Counted from the stretch's first letter, positions 25,693-35,704 are shown. The stretch: DNA of 64,000 nucleotides from Tunturiibacter empetritectus (GCF_014201375.1 NZ_JACHDZ010000001.1:1157206-1221205), one strand, 5' to 3'. Translations and numbers: made by a program. The notes: generated by a model not told the origin, from the letters alone.

Positions 25693-26991
25693 TCAGTTCG
25701 ACTGTAGTGCGGTTGCGGGCTTGCTCGGTGTCTCAGAGTAGTTGTGCCAGACCGCTCCGATGGTTCTGTAGAGGTTGAGCGAGCGGTCGGGTGGGTCAGT
25801 TGCCGTTGGATCGGCAGGATGCTTGGCGGCGATGGTCCACCAAGCCAGAGGAGCTTCGGTGAGGTCGTAACCGGCGTCGTGAAGAAGTCCCAGACTGACT
25901 CTGCCACTCTGCTGGATCTCGTGGGAGTAGATCGTCTTTGCTGAGGAGAAGGTCGCGATACCAGTGGCAAGCCCAAGGCCCGGTACGAAGAGACCAGCGG
26001 CAAACCCTCCGAGGTTCGCCGCGAGCATGGCCTGGTTTTTTGGCATAGCAAGATAGGTTTGCTTTTCGAGGGCCGTGCCGACGTTATCGGCCAGGACGGC
26101 CGCGAGCTGGGAGTCATTCTGCAGGCGTTCGACGATGTGCCGGGGTACGAGGATGACGCCGCTGGGCATCGTGCGGGCATCGTGCCATTTGGGCTCATCG
26201 ACCAGTTGAAAACGGAAGTCGATTTTGGTCTCGTCGGTGTCGGGGAGATCGCGTTGATAGCGGGGAATGAGACTCTCTCCGATGCGGTCTATGCGAGCCT
26301 GCATGACGGCGTCATGGACGGGCGGAATTTTCCTGGGGTCAACACCGAGAAAGAACTTGCCGGCGGCATTTTGTTTGGAGTCGTCGGGAACCGCTGAGGG
26401 ATCGTATTCGTTCCTGGCCAGGAGCTTCTCCTCGCGGTTCTGGATGATATTCGGGGTAAAGATCACAGCTTCAGCGAGAATCGTGCCATCCTCACGGAGT
26501 TTGCCATGAAAGGCGATCCAGATATTTGTGGTTACCTGGGAGAGTGAAGCAAGAGGAGCCTTGAAGGTGACCTGCGTGGATGCGTTGATGAGAATGGGGT
26601 AGCCATCGGCACGGACGAGAATCTCCTTGGATGTGGCTGGAGAGAGGCCGCGATCGATGACGGCGAATCCGCTTAGTTTGCGCTCGGGCGCGGGGAGAAA
26701 CATGATCTCCATGGCTTTGATCTGGTGTTTGCCGCGCTCCTGTCTGCCAACGATGCTGACCGGCTGGCCGACGAAGGGCGATCCGGAGGTGGCTGGATCG
26801 CGGAGGAAGACGTTTCCCACGCGAACTCTTGTTTCGTGATTAAAGAGGACATGCAATCCGTTGGCGTCGAAGTCGGTGAAGGAGACGGCGCGAGTGACAA
26901 AGCCCTCCAGTGGGAGAGGCTGCTCTTGCGCTGTTGCGATGGTGGCTAGGGCAGAGAAGAGTGCAAGTACTACACAGATGCGTCGAACCAT
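25693..26991 (-). CDS. Secreted degenerate M48-like protein
   Basis: 432 residues with a signal peptide (MVRRICVVLALFSALATIATA, then QEQ). The N-terminal half (about 25-190) has OB-like segments (GNVFLRDPATSGSPFVGQPV, FAVIDRGLSPA). The C-terminal half (about 225-400) follows the layout of periplasmic M48 peptidases: VILVPRHIVERLQNDSQLAAVLADNVGTALEK, where an active peptidase would have HExxH after AAVLA. Here the positions read DNVGT, so zinc binding and catalysis are probably lost. I infer a pseudoenzyme with a structural or chaperone-like role. A related but distinct protein is at 58.4-60.2 kb. Confidence 0.65.
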   Translation of the reverse strand: MVRRICVVLALFSALATIATAQEQPLPLEGFVTRAVSFTDFDANGLHVLFNHETRVRVGNVFLRDPATSGSPFVGQPVSIVGRQERGKHQIKAMEIMFLPAPERKLSGFAVIDRGLSPATSKEILVRADGYPILINASTQVTFKAPLASLSQVTTNIWIAFHGKLREDGTILAEAVIFTPNIIQNREEKLLARNEYDPSAVPDDSKQNAAGKFFLGVDPRKIPPVHDAVMQARIDRIGESLIPRYQRDLPDTDETKIDFRFQLVDEPKWHDARTMPSGVILVPRHIVERLQNDSQLAAVLADNVGTALEKQTYLAMPKNQAMLAANLGGFAAGLFVPGLGLATGIATFSSAKTIYSHEIQQSGRVSLGLLHDAGYDLTEAPLAWWTIAAKHPADPTATDPPDRSLNLYRTIGAVWHNYSETPSKPATALQSN

Positions 26992-27021
26992 AACGTCGAG
27001 GATGGATCCACCTTTTCTAAA

Positions 27022-27067
27022 TTGACAGCGGCTGCCCGATGTTTGTCGGTGCAGCCGCGATTGTCAA
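27022..27067 (-). terminator. Inverted repeat, probable terminator after the GH1 gene
   Basis: TTGACAGCGGCTGC at 27022-27035 matches the complement of GCAGCCGC plus TGTCAA at 27051-27067 with a short bulge: an 8-bp perfect inner stem and a 5-bp outer stem. It lies 41 bases beyond the GH1 stop and upstream of the M48-like gene, both read leftward. The T-run is poor, so it may be a weak terminator or a processing site. Confidence 0.4.
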
Positions 27068-27107
27068 GGCTCATCTGACGTTTTTCAATAACACTTCAGG
27101 CTAGTTT

Positions 27108-28568
<1,461 letters not shown>

Positions 28569-28728
28569 AGTAGACCCGCGTGAGATTGCCGGAATTGTAG
28601 CTGCTTGAAATAAGAGATGACAACGACAGCTGGCGAAAAGTCTAACGAAAAATACTCCGCGAAGTTTTGCACCAGATGGAGATAGCGGCGTCAGCACAGT
28701 TCGGGTTTGAAGTGCTAAACTAGCTCAT

Positions 28729-28826
28729 GTGCCGGGTCCTACGCGACGTAATCCCGCCAACCCCGCCAGGTCCGGAAGGAAGCAACGGTAACGGGTCATT
28801 ACGGGCGCAGTAGGTCGCCCGGTGCA
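28729..28826 (+). ncRNA. ffs: Signal recognition particle RNA (small bacterial type)
   Basis: About 98 bases. The invariant apical segment CCAGGTCCGGAAGGAAGCAA occurs at 28766-28785, flanked by pairing arms (CCCGCC and ACGGGT regions). The ends can pair (CCGGG near 28732 with CCCGG near 28818). A TAAACT -10-like box at 28716-28721 lies seven bases before the start. Together with Ffh it forms SRP; the receptor gene ftsY is at 11.4 kb. The exact ends are estimated by pairing. Confidence 0.95.
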
Positions 28827-28895
28827 CTAATTCTCTCCTCCCTCTACTTTCGCCGCAGCCTCCCGCAATGGCGCAGTAGGTCGCCCGGTGCACTA
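28804..28895. repeat. 26-bp direct repeat of the ffs 3' end
   Basis: The last bases of the SRP RNA gene plus a few downstream (28804-28829, beginning GGCGCAGTAGGTCGCCCG) are repeated exactly at 28870-28895, 66 bases downstream start to start. The spacer is pyrimidine-rich (CTCTCCTCCCTCTAC). Such a copy resembles the att duplication left at RNA-gene 3' ends by integrases, but no mobile gene lies between. The rest of 28896-29129 holds only the presumed fabH promoter region. Confidence 0.8.
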
Positions 28896-29129
28896 TCTTC
28901 AACTCTTCTTTTTGCATTATCCCTCCTCTTCTTTTCCCGCTCAGCACATTTATGATTCGCCCACTCCTAAAGGGTGAATGTGTCTTTTTTGAGTCGCTGC
29001 ACGTCAAGGAACTCGTCAGGAGAACGTGACACGCGTACTCTTCTCAGAGAGAATGGTCCAACGGTGAACGACGGTTCATTTTGAAACGGTTTTTGTCTTT
29101 ATTGCTTTGACACTAGATGAGGTGAGAGT

Positions 29130-30146
29130 TTGAGTTTGACGTTGAAGCCGCAGACGCGGGTACGCGCGAAGATCAGTTCGGTAGGGACCTATGTTCCTCC
29201 GCGTTTGTTGACCAATGCGGATCTGGAAAAGATGGTCGCAACCAACGATCAATGGATTGTCGAGCGGACGGGAATTCGTGAGCGGCACATTGTGGACCCG
29301 GGGGTCGCGACCAGCGATCTGGCGGTGGAGGCGGCGAAGAAGTGTCTCGCGGCTCGCGGCATCGAGGCCAGTGAGCTTGAGGTGATCATCGTGGCCACGG
29401 TGACGCCCGATATGTTCTTTCCTGCGACAGCCTGCCTGGTCCAGGACAAGCTCGGGGTGAAGGGCGCATGGGGCTTCGATCTTTCGGCAGCCTGCTCGGG
29501 ATTTCCCTATGCCTTGCAGGTGGGGGCGAAGCTGGTTGAGAGCGGGATGCACAAGAAGGTGATGGTGATTGGAGCGGATGTGATGAGCTCGATCATCGAC
29601 TACACCGATCGCGCGACCTGCGTGATCTTCGGCGACGGCGCCGGCGCGGTGTTGCTGGAGCCCTGCGAAGAGGGAGAGGTCGGGCTGGTCGACTACTGGC
29701 ACGAGATCGATGGCTCTGGTGCGGCGGCGCTGAATATGCCCGGCGGCGGCAGCTTGAATCCTCCGACAGCCGAGACGGTCGCAGCGAAGATGCATTACGT
29801 CCATCAGGACGGGCAGGCGGTGTACAAGTTTGCGGTGCGCAAGATGGCCGAAGCCGCGGAGATCATCCTGACGCGCAACGGTGTGGAAGGGAAGGATCTT
29901 GGTTGCTTCATCCCGCACCAGGCGAACAAGCGGATTATTCTTTCGACTGCGGAGCGGCTGGGGATGCCGGAGGAGTCGGTGATCATCAACATCGACCGGT
30001 ACGGCAACACCACGGCGGCTACGATTCCGATGGCCATGCAGACGGCGCTTGAAGAGAAGCGGTTGAAGAAGGGCGATCTGGTTCTGCTGGCGAGCGTTGG
30101 AGCTGGCTTCACCGTGGGAGCTACTTTGTTGCGGTGGGAGTTCTAA
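29130..30146 (+). CDS. fabH: 3-oxoacyl-ACP synthase III
   Basis: 338 residues. FabH condenses acetyl-CoA (or a branched acyl-CoA) with malonyl-ACP to start fatty-acid synthesis. The catalytic triad is complete: Cys122 ([12 protein letters not shown]), His263 (IPHQANKRI) and Asn293 ([12 protein letters not shown]). The start is TTG 29130, with GAGGTG five bases upstream. In organisms rich in iso-fatty acids FabH uses branched primers derived from the ilv/leu ketoacids, so there may be a link to the BCAA cluster (inference). No other fab gene adjoins; a palindromic element follows. Confidence 0.96.
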   Translation: MSLTLKPQTRVRAKISSVGTYVPPRLLTNADLEKMVATNDQWIVERTGIRERHIVDPGVATSDLAVEAAKKCLAARGIEASELEVIIVATVTPDMFFPATACLVQDKLGVKGAWGFDLSAACSGFPYALQVGAKLVESGMHKKVMVIGADVMSSIIDYTDRATCVIFGDGAGAVLLEPCEEGEVGLVDYWHEIDGSGAAALNMPGGGSLNPPTAETVAAKMHYVHQDGQAVYKFAVRKMAEAAEIILTRNGVEGKDLGCFIPHQANKRIILSTAERLGMPEESVIINIDRYGNTTAATIPMAMQTALEEKRLKKGDLVLLASVGAGFTVGATLLRWEF

Positions 30147-30163
30147 GAGGCTGTGCAGACGCT

Positions 30164-30351
30164 GTTCTGCCGGACCGGCCTCGGAGAGCGGTCACTTCTT
30201 GACGTGTATACCTTGTCTTGGCGAAGCTAGCTGCTTCGGTCCTCCCGTTGGTCGGAGGAGAAATTGATTCCGACCAACCGGAGGACCGGGCGAAGCAATA
30301 AAAAGGCGTGTGAACGCCCACCCCACGCGCAGTGGGCCCGTCCGGCAGGAC
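30164..30351. repeat. Dispersed palindromic element, full copy C (188 bp)
   Basis: The outer ends are GTTCTGCCGGAC at 30164-30175 and GTCCGGCAGGAC at 30340-30351, which are near inverted repeats. The core hairpin pairs 30233-30256 with 30269-30296 around TTGGTCGGA and TCCGACCAA, with few mismatches. GCGGTCACTTCTTGACGTGT with TATACC sits on the left arm; the right arm has lost that block and instead has a small GGCGTG-tgaa-CGCC type stem. It lies between fabH and padR. Confidence 0.8.
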
Positions 30352-30372
30352 GGCTTCTATTAAAGATTTCTC

Positions 30373-30401
30373 TTGCTTAATATATCTTTTAGATATATAG
30401 C
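30373..30401 (+). promoter_or_regulatory. Promoter with overlapping palindromic operator for padR
   Basis: TTGCTT (30373-30378) and TATAGC (30396-30401) form a -35/-10 pair with 17-base spacing. A perfect inverted repeat, ATATATCT-TTT-AGATATAT (30380-30398), occupies the spacer and the start of the -10 box. This is where an autorepressing PadR dimer would bind. The -10 lies only eight bases before the padR ATG, so the mRNA would start at or near the start codon. Confidence 0.6.
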
Positions 30402-30409
30402 TTGAAGCT

Positions 30410-30982
30410 ATGAAAATGGAAGGCGGGTCGACTCCCAATGCTTTGCTTGGACTTCTGAGCCTGAGGCCGATGTCCGGATACGACATTCGCCAGATGGTCT
30501 CGCGCTCCATCGGACACTTCTGGAGCGAGAGCTATGGACAGATCTATCCAGGATTGAAGCGGCTGGCGGCAGCGGGTCTGGTCGAGAAGAAGACCGAGCG
30601 CAACAAAGGAAAGCCGGATCGGAACCTGTACTCGCTTACGGCGGAGGGACGCGAGCAACTGCAGGAGTGGTTAAAGATTCCGGTCTCCGAGGAAGTAGCG
30701 AGGAACGAGTTGCTGTTGAAGCTCTTCTTCGGCGTGCATGTCACGACGAGCGTCAATCGCGAGCATGTGGCCTCGAATATGGAGTTTCATCAGCGGGCGC
30801 TGAAGGTGTACAGCGCCACGGCGAAGCAGCTGCGGAAGGAAGAGGCGAACGATCCTAATCTGCCCTACTGGTTGATGACGCTGAACTATGGACGGCACTA
30901 CAGCGCAGCGATGTTGAAGTGGTGCAGGGAGACGCTGGCGGAGTTGGACGAGATAGAGAGCAAAGTAAAAAGGAGGCGGTGA
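30410..30982 (+). CDS. PadR family transcriptional regulator
   Basis: 190 residues. The N-terminal winged helix (about 8-85) has the PadR pattern: ALLGLLSLRPMSGYDIRQMV, SESYGQIYPGLKRLAAAGLV, YSLTAEGREQLQEWL. The C-terminal half is a helical dimerisation domain (Vir_act_alpha_C type). Binding to the inverted repeat in its own promoter is inferred. The stop codon overlaps the ATG of the next membrane gene (TGATG), so the regulator and its likely target form an operon. There is no ribosome-binding site before ATG 30410, consistent with leaderless translation; ATG 30416 is an alternative. Confidence 0.9.
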   Translation: MKMEGGSTPNALLGLLSLRPMSGYDIRQMVSRSIGHFWSESYGQIYPGLKRLAAAGLVEKKTERNKGKPDRNLYSLTAEGREQLQEWLKIPVSEEVARNELLLKLFFGVHVTTSVNREHVASNMEFHQRALKVYSATAKQLRKEEANDPNLPYWLMTLNYGRHYSAAMLKWCRETLAELDEIESKVKRRR

Positions 30983-31665
30983 TGCATGCACTCGATCCGT
31001 TTTGGGTAAAGATCTTTCTTGCGATTCATATTGCAGCGGGAGGCTCGTCGTTTCTGCTTGCTCCGATTGCACTCGCCACGGCGAAGGGCGGCAAGCAGCA
31101 TAAACGCTGGGGGATGGTCTATCTATGGTCGATGGGGATTGTCGCGGCGACGGCGATCCCGATGGCCTTGTTCTTCCCGGTGCGTTTTCTGGCTCTGGTG
31201 GCGGTGTTCAGCTTCTACTTCGCTTTCTCGGGGTATCGCGTTCTGCGCTTGAAGGAGCTGGCGCGTGGTGGAAGCGCGGAGCCGATCGACTGGATCGCCG
31301 GGGTCGTCACGTTCGCGATCAGTGCGCTGCTCGCGTGGTTGTCGTGGTTCCGGCCTGCATCGATCGAAGTGATTCCGCTGGTGGGCGTGGCGTTTGGATT
31401 CATCGGAATGAGAGGCGCGGCGACGCAGCTGCTCTCGTTCGTGCGCAAGCCGAAGGAGAAGATGTTCTGGTGGTACACGCACCTGGGAAATTTTATCGGC
31501 AGTTATATCGCGGCGTGGTCTGCCTTTAGTGTTGTTACCTTGACGCGTGTGATCGGCAATCATTGGTACGTGTGGCTGTGGCCGACGATGATCGGTGTGC
31601 CTGCGATTATTGTGACCACGGCGTACTACCAGCGCAAGTTTGCTCCGCGGGTGAAGGCAGCGTAA
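30982..31665 (+). CDS. Multi-pass membrane protein, DUF2306-like
   Basis: 227 residues from ATG 30982, with AGGAGG well placed inside the end of padR. About six hydrophobic segments are visible. The segment KGGKQHKRWGMVYLWSMGIV (about 33-52), with a His-Lys-Arg-Trp-Gly core, resembles the conserved first loop of DUF2306 proteins. A second conserved-looking stretch is FWWYTHLGNFIGSYIAAWSA. Function is unknown. Coupling to padR suggests expression in response to a small-molecule or stress ligand sensed by the regulator. Confidence 0.7.
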   Translation: MHALDPFWVKIFLAIHIAAGGSSFLLAPIALATAKGGKQHKRWGMVYLWSMGIVAATAIPMALFFPVRFLALVAVFSFYFAFSGYRVLRLKELARGGSAEPIDWIAGVVTFAISALLAWLSWFRPASIEVIPLVGVAFGFIGMRGAATQLLSFVRKPKEKMFWWYTHLGNFIGSYIAAWSAFSVVTLTRVIGNHWYVWLWPTMIGVPAIIVTTAYYQRKFAPRVKAA

Positions 31666-31676
31666 GGGAAGTGGAA

Positions 31677-32414
31677 TCAGACCGCGGTGTTGGTTGGCTT
31701 GGCGAGTCCGCGTGAGCGTGGGCGAACGGCACGCGACGTCTTGTAGAGCTTCCAGAAGGCGAAGGCGCAGCTTGCTAGAATCCCGGTCCAGATCACAATG
31801 AGAACCGGGGTCGCGTACTTGTCGGAGAGATTGTTCCAGAGGCGGAGGATGTGCCGTCCGTAGTGGATTCCCAGCCACGCTGCAACCGAGTGACGCAGGG
31901 CGCGGCTGATGATGAAGGTGGTAAGGAACTTTCTCCGCGACATATTCAGCGCGCCCGCAGCGAGGACGAAGGGGCTTAGCGGCATGGGCGGCGGCAGGAT
32001 CGCCGGGAGAGCGACGGAGAGGATGGCGTGGTCTTCCATCCATTCACAGACGCGCTTGAAGATGCGAGGCGGAACGTGCTTCTCAAGAAAGGCCATGCCT
32101 CCGGACTGGCCTACCTGATAGCTGAACCATCCGCCGAGCCCCGACCCGATCGTGGCGAGCAGGATCAGGAGAAACCAGCTCTGATGCTGCGCGGACAACA
32201 CGATGATCATGATGTCGGTGATGCCGGGCAGAGGCAGCGGAACGAAGGAGCTGTCGACGATGGAGACCAGGAAGACGCCGAAGAGGCCGAAGCTGAAGAG
32301 CAGATGGAGGAACGGGCTACGGGCGCGATGCGAGGACGCAACAGTCTGCAGGGCTGCGGCGAGGCTCTTGGCTGGGATCTCGATCAGGATCGTGGCAGCT
32401 GCGCGCAGGCTCAT
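31677..32414 (-). CDS. VTT-domain (DedA/SNARE-associated) membrane protein
   Basis: 245 residues with about five hydrophobic segments. The VTT signature region is seen as SSFVPLPLPGITDIMIIVLS and GSGLGGWFSYQVGQSGGMAF, followed by LPPPMPLSPFVLAAGALNMS and RALRHSVAAWLGIHYGR. DedA/VTT proteins are lipid scramblases or undecaprenyl-phosphate carriers in some bacteria; which one applies here is unknown. Convergent with the preceding membrane gene (11 bases between stops, no terminator seen). Confidence 0.83.
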   Translation of the reverse strand: MSLRAAATILIEIPAKSLAAALQTVASSHRARSPFLHLLFSFGLFGVFLVSIVDSSFVPLPLPGITDIMIIVLSAQHQSWFLLILLATIGSGLGGWFSYQVGQSGGMAFLEKHVPPRIFKRVCEWMEDHAILSVALPAILPPPMPLSPFVLAAGALNMSRRKFLTTFIISRALRHSVAAWLGIHYGRHILRLWNNLSDKYATPVLIVIWTGILASCAFAFWKLYKTSRAVRPRSRGLAKPTNTAV

Positions 32415-32492
32415 AGAGATTAAGACGCGACCAACAGAGAAGAAGTCGCTGAAATTCTGAAGATTGGTGAAGTGGCGAGTATAGCAGAGGGT

Positions 32493-33335
32493 TTACAGGA
32501 GGCGAAGATCGGGCAGGGCGGGGAGAACGTCGACCTCCGCGGCATATTGCCGAAAGAGTTTAATGGCCTGCATGCAATCCGTATTCAAAACGTAGTGGAT
32601 GTTGCTGGAGAGATAGTGACGAATGACAGCGGGGCTCAGGTTGATTCGTGGAGTCCACTCTTCGACCAGATCTTCGATGTGGAGGAGGCCGTGATTGCGC
32701 GAGGCTTCGAGGTCTTCGACGAGTTGAGCCGCAGTGAGGCGAGGGGTGCCGAGGGACTCTGGCCGCACGGCCCACACCGCGGCGACCCATGGTACGTTGG
32801 TGCGGATGTGCCACTCGTGGGCGAGATCGAACCACTGGCACGGGCCAACCTCCGCTTCGATCTGCTCGCGGCGTTCGAGGGCGAGCAGGGCAGGATCGCC
32901 GATGAGGATGGCAGCATCGGACTGCTGCAGCATCGCTACGGGATCGGCTGGAGCGGGCAGGAATGCGGGATGATTGTTGGCGAACTTGCGGAAGAGAATC
33001 TCAGCATAGGCGAGCGAACTGCGGGAGGCGGTGTCGGCTGAGACCGTATTCACCGTGCTGAACGTGTGAGGAGATTTGACGATGAGCTGAATGGACCGAA
33101 CTTCGTTCAGCGAAGCGATAGTGCATCCAGGGACGACGGCGAGCTCTGGCGTGAGCGCTGCGATCGGGATAAGGCCGAGGTCGGCGCGGCCTGCGAGAAG
33201 TTCGGCGGCACACTGCGAGGGCTGGGTGTAGTGCAGCGAATAGCGCTGTGCCAGCTCCTGGGCAAGCGGTGCGTGCTCGAAGTCCCACATCAGCGGTGCG
33301 GGGTTGAGAAAGTTGATGGCAGCGACGCGAAGCAT
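32493..33335 (-). CDS. mqnA: Chorismate dehydratase MqnA (futalosine pathway)
   Basis: 280 residues from ATG 33335 (MLRVAAINFLNPAPLMWDFE). MqnA dehydrates chorismate to 3-enolpyruvylbenzoate, the first step of the futalosine route to menaquinone. The fold is periplasmic-binding-protein-like: INFLNPAPLMWDFEH (substrate loop), ELLAGRADLGLIPIAAL, VRSIQLIVKS, and DAAILIGDPALLA. The frame extends upstream to a TTG at 33359; neither start has a good ribosome-binding site. Other mqn genes are not in the window. MqnD is a related fold, but the length and N-terminus fit MqnA better. Confidence 0.85.
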   Translation of the reverse strand: MLRVAAINFLNPAPLMWDFEHAPLAQELAQRYSLHYTQPSQCAAELLAGRADLGLIPIAALTPELAVVPGCTIASLNEVRSIQLIVKSPHTFSTVNTVSADTASRSSLAYAEILFRKFANNHPAFLPAPADPVAMLQQSDAAILIGDPALLALERREQIEAEVGPCQWFDLAHEWHIRTNVPWVAAVWAVRPESLGTPRLTAAQLVEDLEASRNHGLLHIEDLVEEWTPRINLSPAVIRHYLSSNIHYVLNTDCMQAIKLFRQYAAEVDVLPALPDLRLL

Positions 33336-33395
33336 GGAAGATGAAGACGAAGTGTTCAAAGGACTAGTTTATTGGATGTGGAGGAGGCGTGCTCG

Positions 33396-33590
33396 ATGCA
33401 GAGGCGAGTCGTGGGTTTTTATCAGGATGAACAGCAGCACTGGGCGGCCCGGATGGACTGCGGACATGGGCAGCATGTGCGGCACGATCCGCCGTGGATG
33501 CTGCGTGAGTGGGTGACGACGGAAGAGGGCAGGGTGGCGCGAATCGGGAGTGTAATGGAGTGCAAGCGATGCGATGAGGAGGAAAGGTAA
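33396..33590 (+). CDS. DUF3565 small zinc-binding-type protein
   Basis: 64 residues from ATG 33396, with AGGAGG eight bases upstream. It matches the DUF3565 pattern: MQRRVVGFYQDEQQHWAARM, DCGHGQHVRHDPPW, REWVTTEEGR and a final MECKRCD. The Cys/His spacing suggests a metal site (CGHxxH and CxxC). Function is unknown in the family. Divergent from mqnA, 60 bases away. Confidence 0.85.
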   Translation: MQRRVVGFYQDEQQHWAARMDCGHGQHVRHDPPWMLREWVTTEEGRVARIGSVMECKRCDEEER

Positions 33591-33649
33591 ACGTCTCGTA
33601 GTAGGATTCTCTCGACACAACCATGTCATTCCGAAAGGGAGCCGAAAGA

Positions 33650-34423
33650 ATGGATGGATTGTTGAAGGTTGGCCGTCTCTTCTTCGCCGCCGCGCTGGTG
33701 TTCTTTGGAGTGCAGTACTTCATCTACGTCGGCGAGTTGAGGGGCCCGATTCCTGGCCCGCCGTGGATTCCTGGGTCGCATTCGATGGCGTTGCTGGCCG
33801 GAGCTGCGCTGATCGCGGTTGCAGTCTGCATCGTGACGGAAAAACTGGCACGGCTGGCGACGGGACTTTTGGGTTTGGCTTTGTTTTTATACGTCCTGTG
33901 TCTGCAACTCCCCAGGCTCATCGCGCAGCCGCATAGCCCCGATCCCTGGACCAGCGGCTTCGAGCTTCTGGCTTTGATGGGTGGCGCCTTCGTGCTGGCT
34001 CGGATCGAGACTCCGGACGGACTCAGCTTCGAGCCGACGGATCGCGTGCTGTCGCATTTAGCCACCTTCGGACGCGTTGCGTTTGCCATCGCGCTAGTGG
34101 TCTTCGCCGTGCAGCACTTCCTGTATGCGAAGTTTGTGGCGACGATTGTCCCCGCATGGATTCCCGCGCGCCTGTTCTGGGCGTACTTCGTCGGAGTGGC
34201 GTTTATCGCAGCGGCTCTGGCGATCGTCACCAGGCAGATGGCACGAACCGCGTCAGTCTTGTTGGGTACGATGTTTTTTATCTGGGTCGTTATTCTTCAC
34301 GTGCCCCGCGTCGCAGCTAACCCGCGCAGTGGGGACGAGGTCACTAGCCTGCTAGTTGCATTGGCGATGAGCGGCGTGTCTTTTATTCTTGCCGAGAGCT
34401 TCGCCGCCGACCCTGTCGCCTAA
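33650..34423 (+). CDS. DoxX-like membrane protein with internal duplication
   Basis: 257 residues from ATG 33650, with GGGAG nine bases upstream. It has eight predicted helices in two homologous halves. Half one (about 7-122) reads GRLFFAAALVFFGVQYFIYV, WIPG, CIVTEKLARLATGLLGLALF, LQLPRLIAQP and GGAFVLA. Half two (about 138-250) reads GRVAFAIALVVFAVQHFLYA, WIPA, AIVTRQMARTASVLLGTMFF, LHVPRVAANP and SGVSFILA. Each half resembles a DoxX-type four-helix unit, so the gene arose by duplication and fusion. Function is unknown. Confidence 0.75.
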   Translation: MDGLLKVGRLFFAAALVFFGVQYFIYVGELRGPIPGPPWIPGSHSMALLAGAALIAVAVCIVTEKLARLATGLLGLALFLYVLCLQLPRLIAQPHSPDPWTSGFELLALMGGAFVLARIETPDGLSFEPTDRVLSHLATFGRVAFAIALVVFAVQHFLYAKFVATIVPAWIPARLFWAYFVGVAFIAAALAIVTRQMARTASVLLGTMFFIWVVILHVPRVAANPRSGDEVTSLLVALAMSGVSFILAESFAADPVA

Positions 34424-34519
34424 GATGCGATACAGTGACGGTGAGCCTCTGTCAGTCGGCGATATTTGGAGTCGCAGACTAGAGAGGCCCGCGAAGCATA
34501 CCGACGAAGAGGACCATGA

Positions 34520-35704
34520 ATGGCTTTGGCGCAGCAGGATGCAACAGTGATAAAGGAACAGGCACGGTTGGCATGGGTGGCTTTGACGCTGACGCCGGGA
34601 ATGGGCCCCACAAGAATCTGGAAGGCGATGAATCGGCTCGGCGCGGCGGAGCGGGTACTCGAGGCTTCGCTGACCGAGTTGGAAGGCGCGGGGATGCCGG
34701 CGCAGTCGGCGCAGTTTGTCTTTGAGGGCAAAGCGAAGGCGGCCGCCGAAGACGAGTTGAAGCGCGTCGCCGAAGCCGGCGGCAGTCTATTGACGCCGGA
34801 AGATGAGGCCTACCCTGAACGGCTGCGCGAGATCTACGATCCACCGTCTGCGCTTTGGATTCGCGGGGACGTCTCTCTGCTGGCACGGCCGGGAATCGCG
34901 GTTGTCGGAACGCGTCAGCCCTCGCCGTACGGAGCAGGCATGGCGGAGTTGCTCTCACGCGATCTTGCGAACCGGCGAATGGTGATCCTGAGCGGCATGG
35001 CTCGCGGGGTCGACACCGCAGCGCACAAGGGAGCGATCGAGGCAGGCGGCAAAACCATCGCTGTCTGGGGCACGGGCATCGACGTCATCTATCCCAAGGA
35101 GAACAAGAAGCTGGCCGAGCAGATCGTCGCAACCGGCGGAACCATAGTGAGCGAATACCCTCTCGGAACGTTTCCCGCGCCGCAGAACTTTCCCATTCGC
35201 AATCGGATTCTGAGCGGAATGAGCGTCGGAGTCCTGGTCATCGAAGCGGCCGAGTACAGCGGAACCAGAATTACAGCGCGGTGTGCGATGGAGCAGAATC
35301 GCGATGTCTATGCCGTCCCCGGCAATGTGACGAACAAGAACGCGTGGGGCCCTAACACGCTGATAAAGCAGGGAGCTAAGCTGACCGCGACCTGGGAGGA
35401 TATCTGGGAGGATCTGCCCTCCGAGATCAGGTTGGCCCTGGAGGATGAGCAGGCAGCCGCTGGAGGGGGCTCTGAATCGAAACCGGGAGGGACTGCATCT
35501 CTATTTAACGATACGCCGCTTCCCGAGCACGAGAGGATCGTCTTCGAAAAGCTGCGGCACGATGAGTCGACGCAACTGGACGAGCTGATCGAACAGTTGG
35601 AGGCAGAGTTGGGATCCGCAGAGATCTTCACTGCGCTCTTCGAACTTGAGCTTGCGGGGCGCGTTCGGCAACTGCCCGGAAAAAATTATGTGCGGGCGTT
35701 CTGA
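34520..35704 (+). CDS. dprA: DNA-processing protein DprA
   Basis: 394 residues. DprA loads RecA onto incoming single-stranded DNA during transformation. An N-terminal SAM-like helical region (LTPGMGPTRIWKAMNRLG) precedes the Rossmann core with VVGTRQPSPYG, ILSGMARGVDTAAHKGAIEAGGKTIAVWGTGIDVIYP, IRNRILSGMSVGVLVIEA, and VPGNVTNKNAWGPNTLIKQGA. A C-terminal winged-helix (about 330-394) follows a Gly-rich linker. Start ATG 34520 has GAGGA upstream; an overlapping ATG at 34516 is out of frame. topA follows at 36 kb, a neighbour arrangement (dprA-topA) common in bacteria. Confidence 0.95.
   Translation: MALAQQDATVIKEQARLAWVALTLTPGMGPTRIWKAMNRLGAAERVLEASLTELEGAGMPAQSAQFVFEGKAKAAAEDELKRVAEAGGSLLTPEDEAYPERLREIYDPPSALWIRGDVSLLARPGIAVVGTRQPSPYGAGMAELLSRDLANRRMVILSGMARGVDTAAHKGAIEAGGKTIAVWGTGIDVIYPKENKKLAEQIVATGGTIVSEYPLGTFPAPQNFPIRNRILSGMSVGVLVIEAAEYSGTRITARCAMEQNRDVYAVPGNVTNKNAWGPNTLIKQGAKLTATWEDIWEDLPSEIRLALEDEQAAAGGGSESKPGGTASLFNDTPLPEHERIVFEKLRHDESTQLDELIEQLEAELGSAEIFTALFELELAGRVRQLPGKNYVRAF

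Noticed and set aside
28804..28895. CRISPR-like repeat pair after ffs
   Set aside because: Only two copies, the repeat is part of the SRP RNA, and no cas gene is present anywhere in the window.
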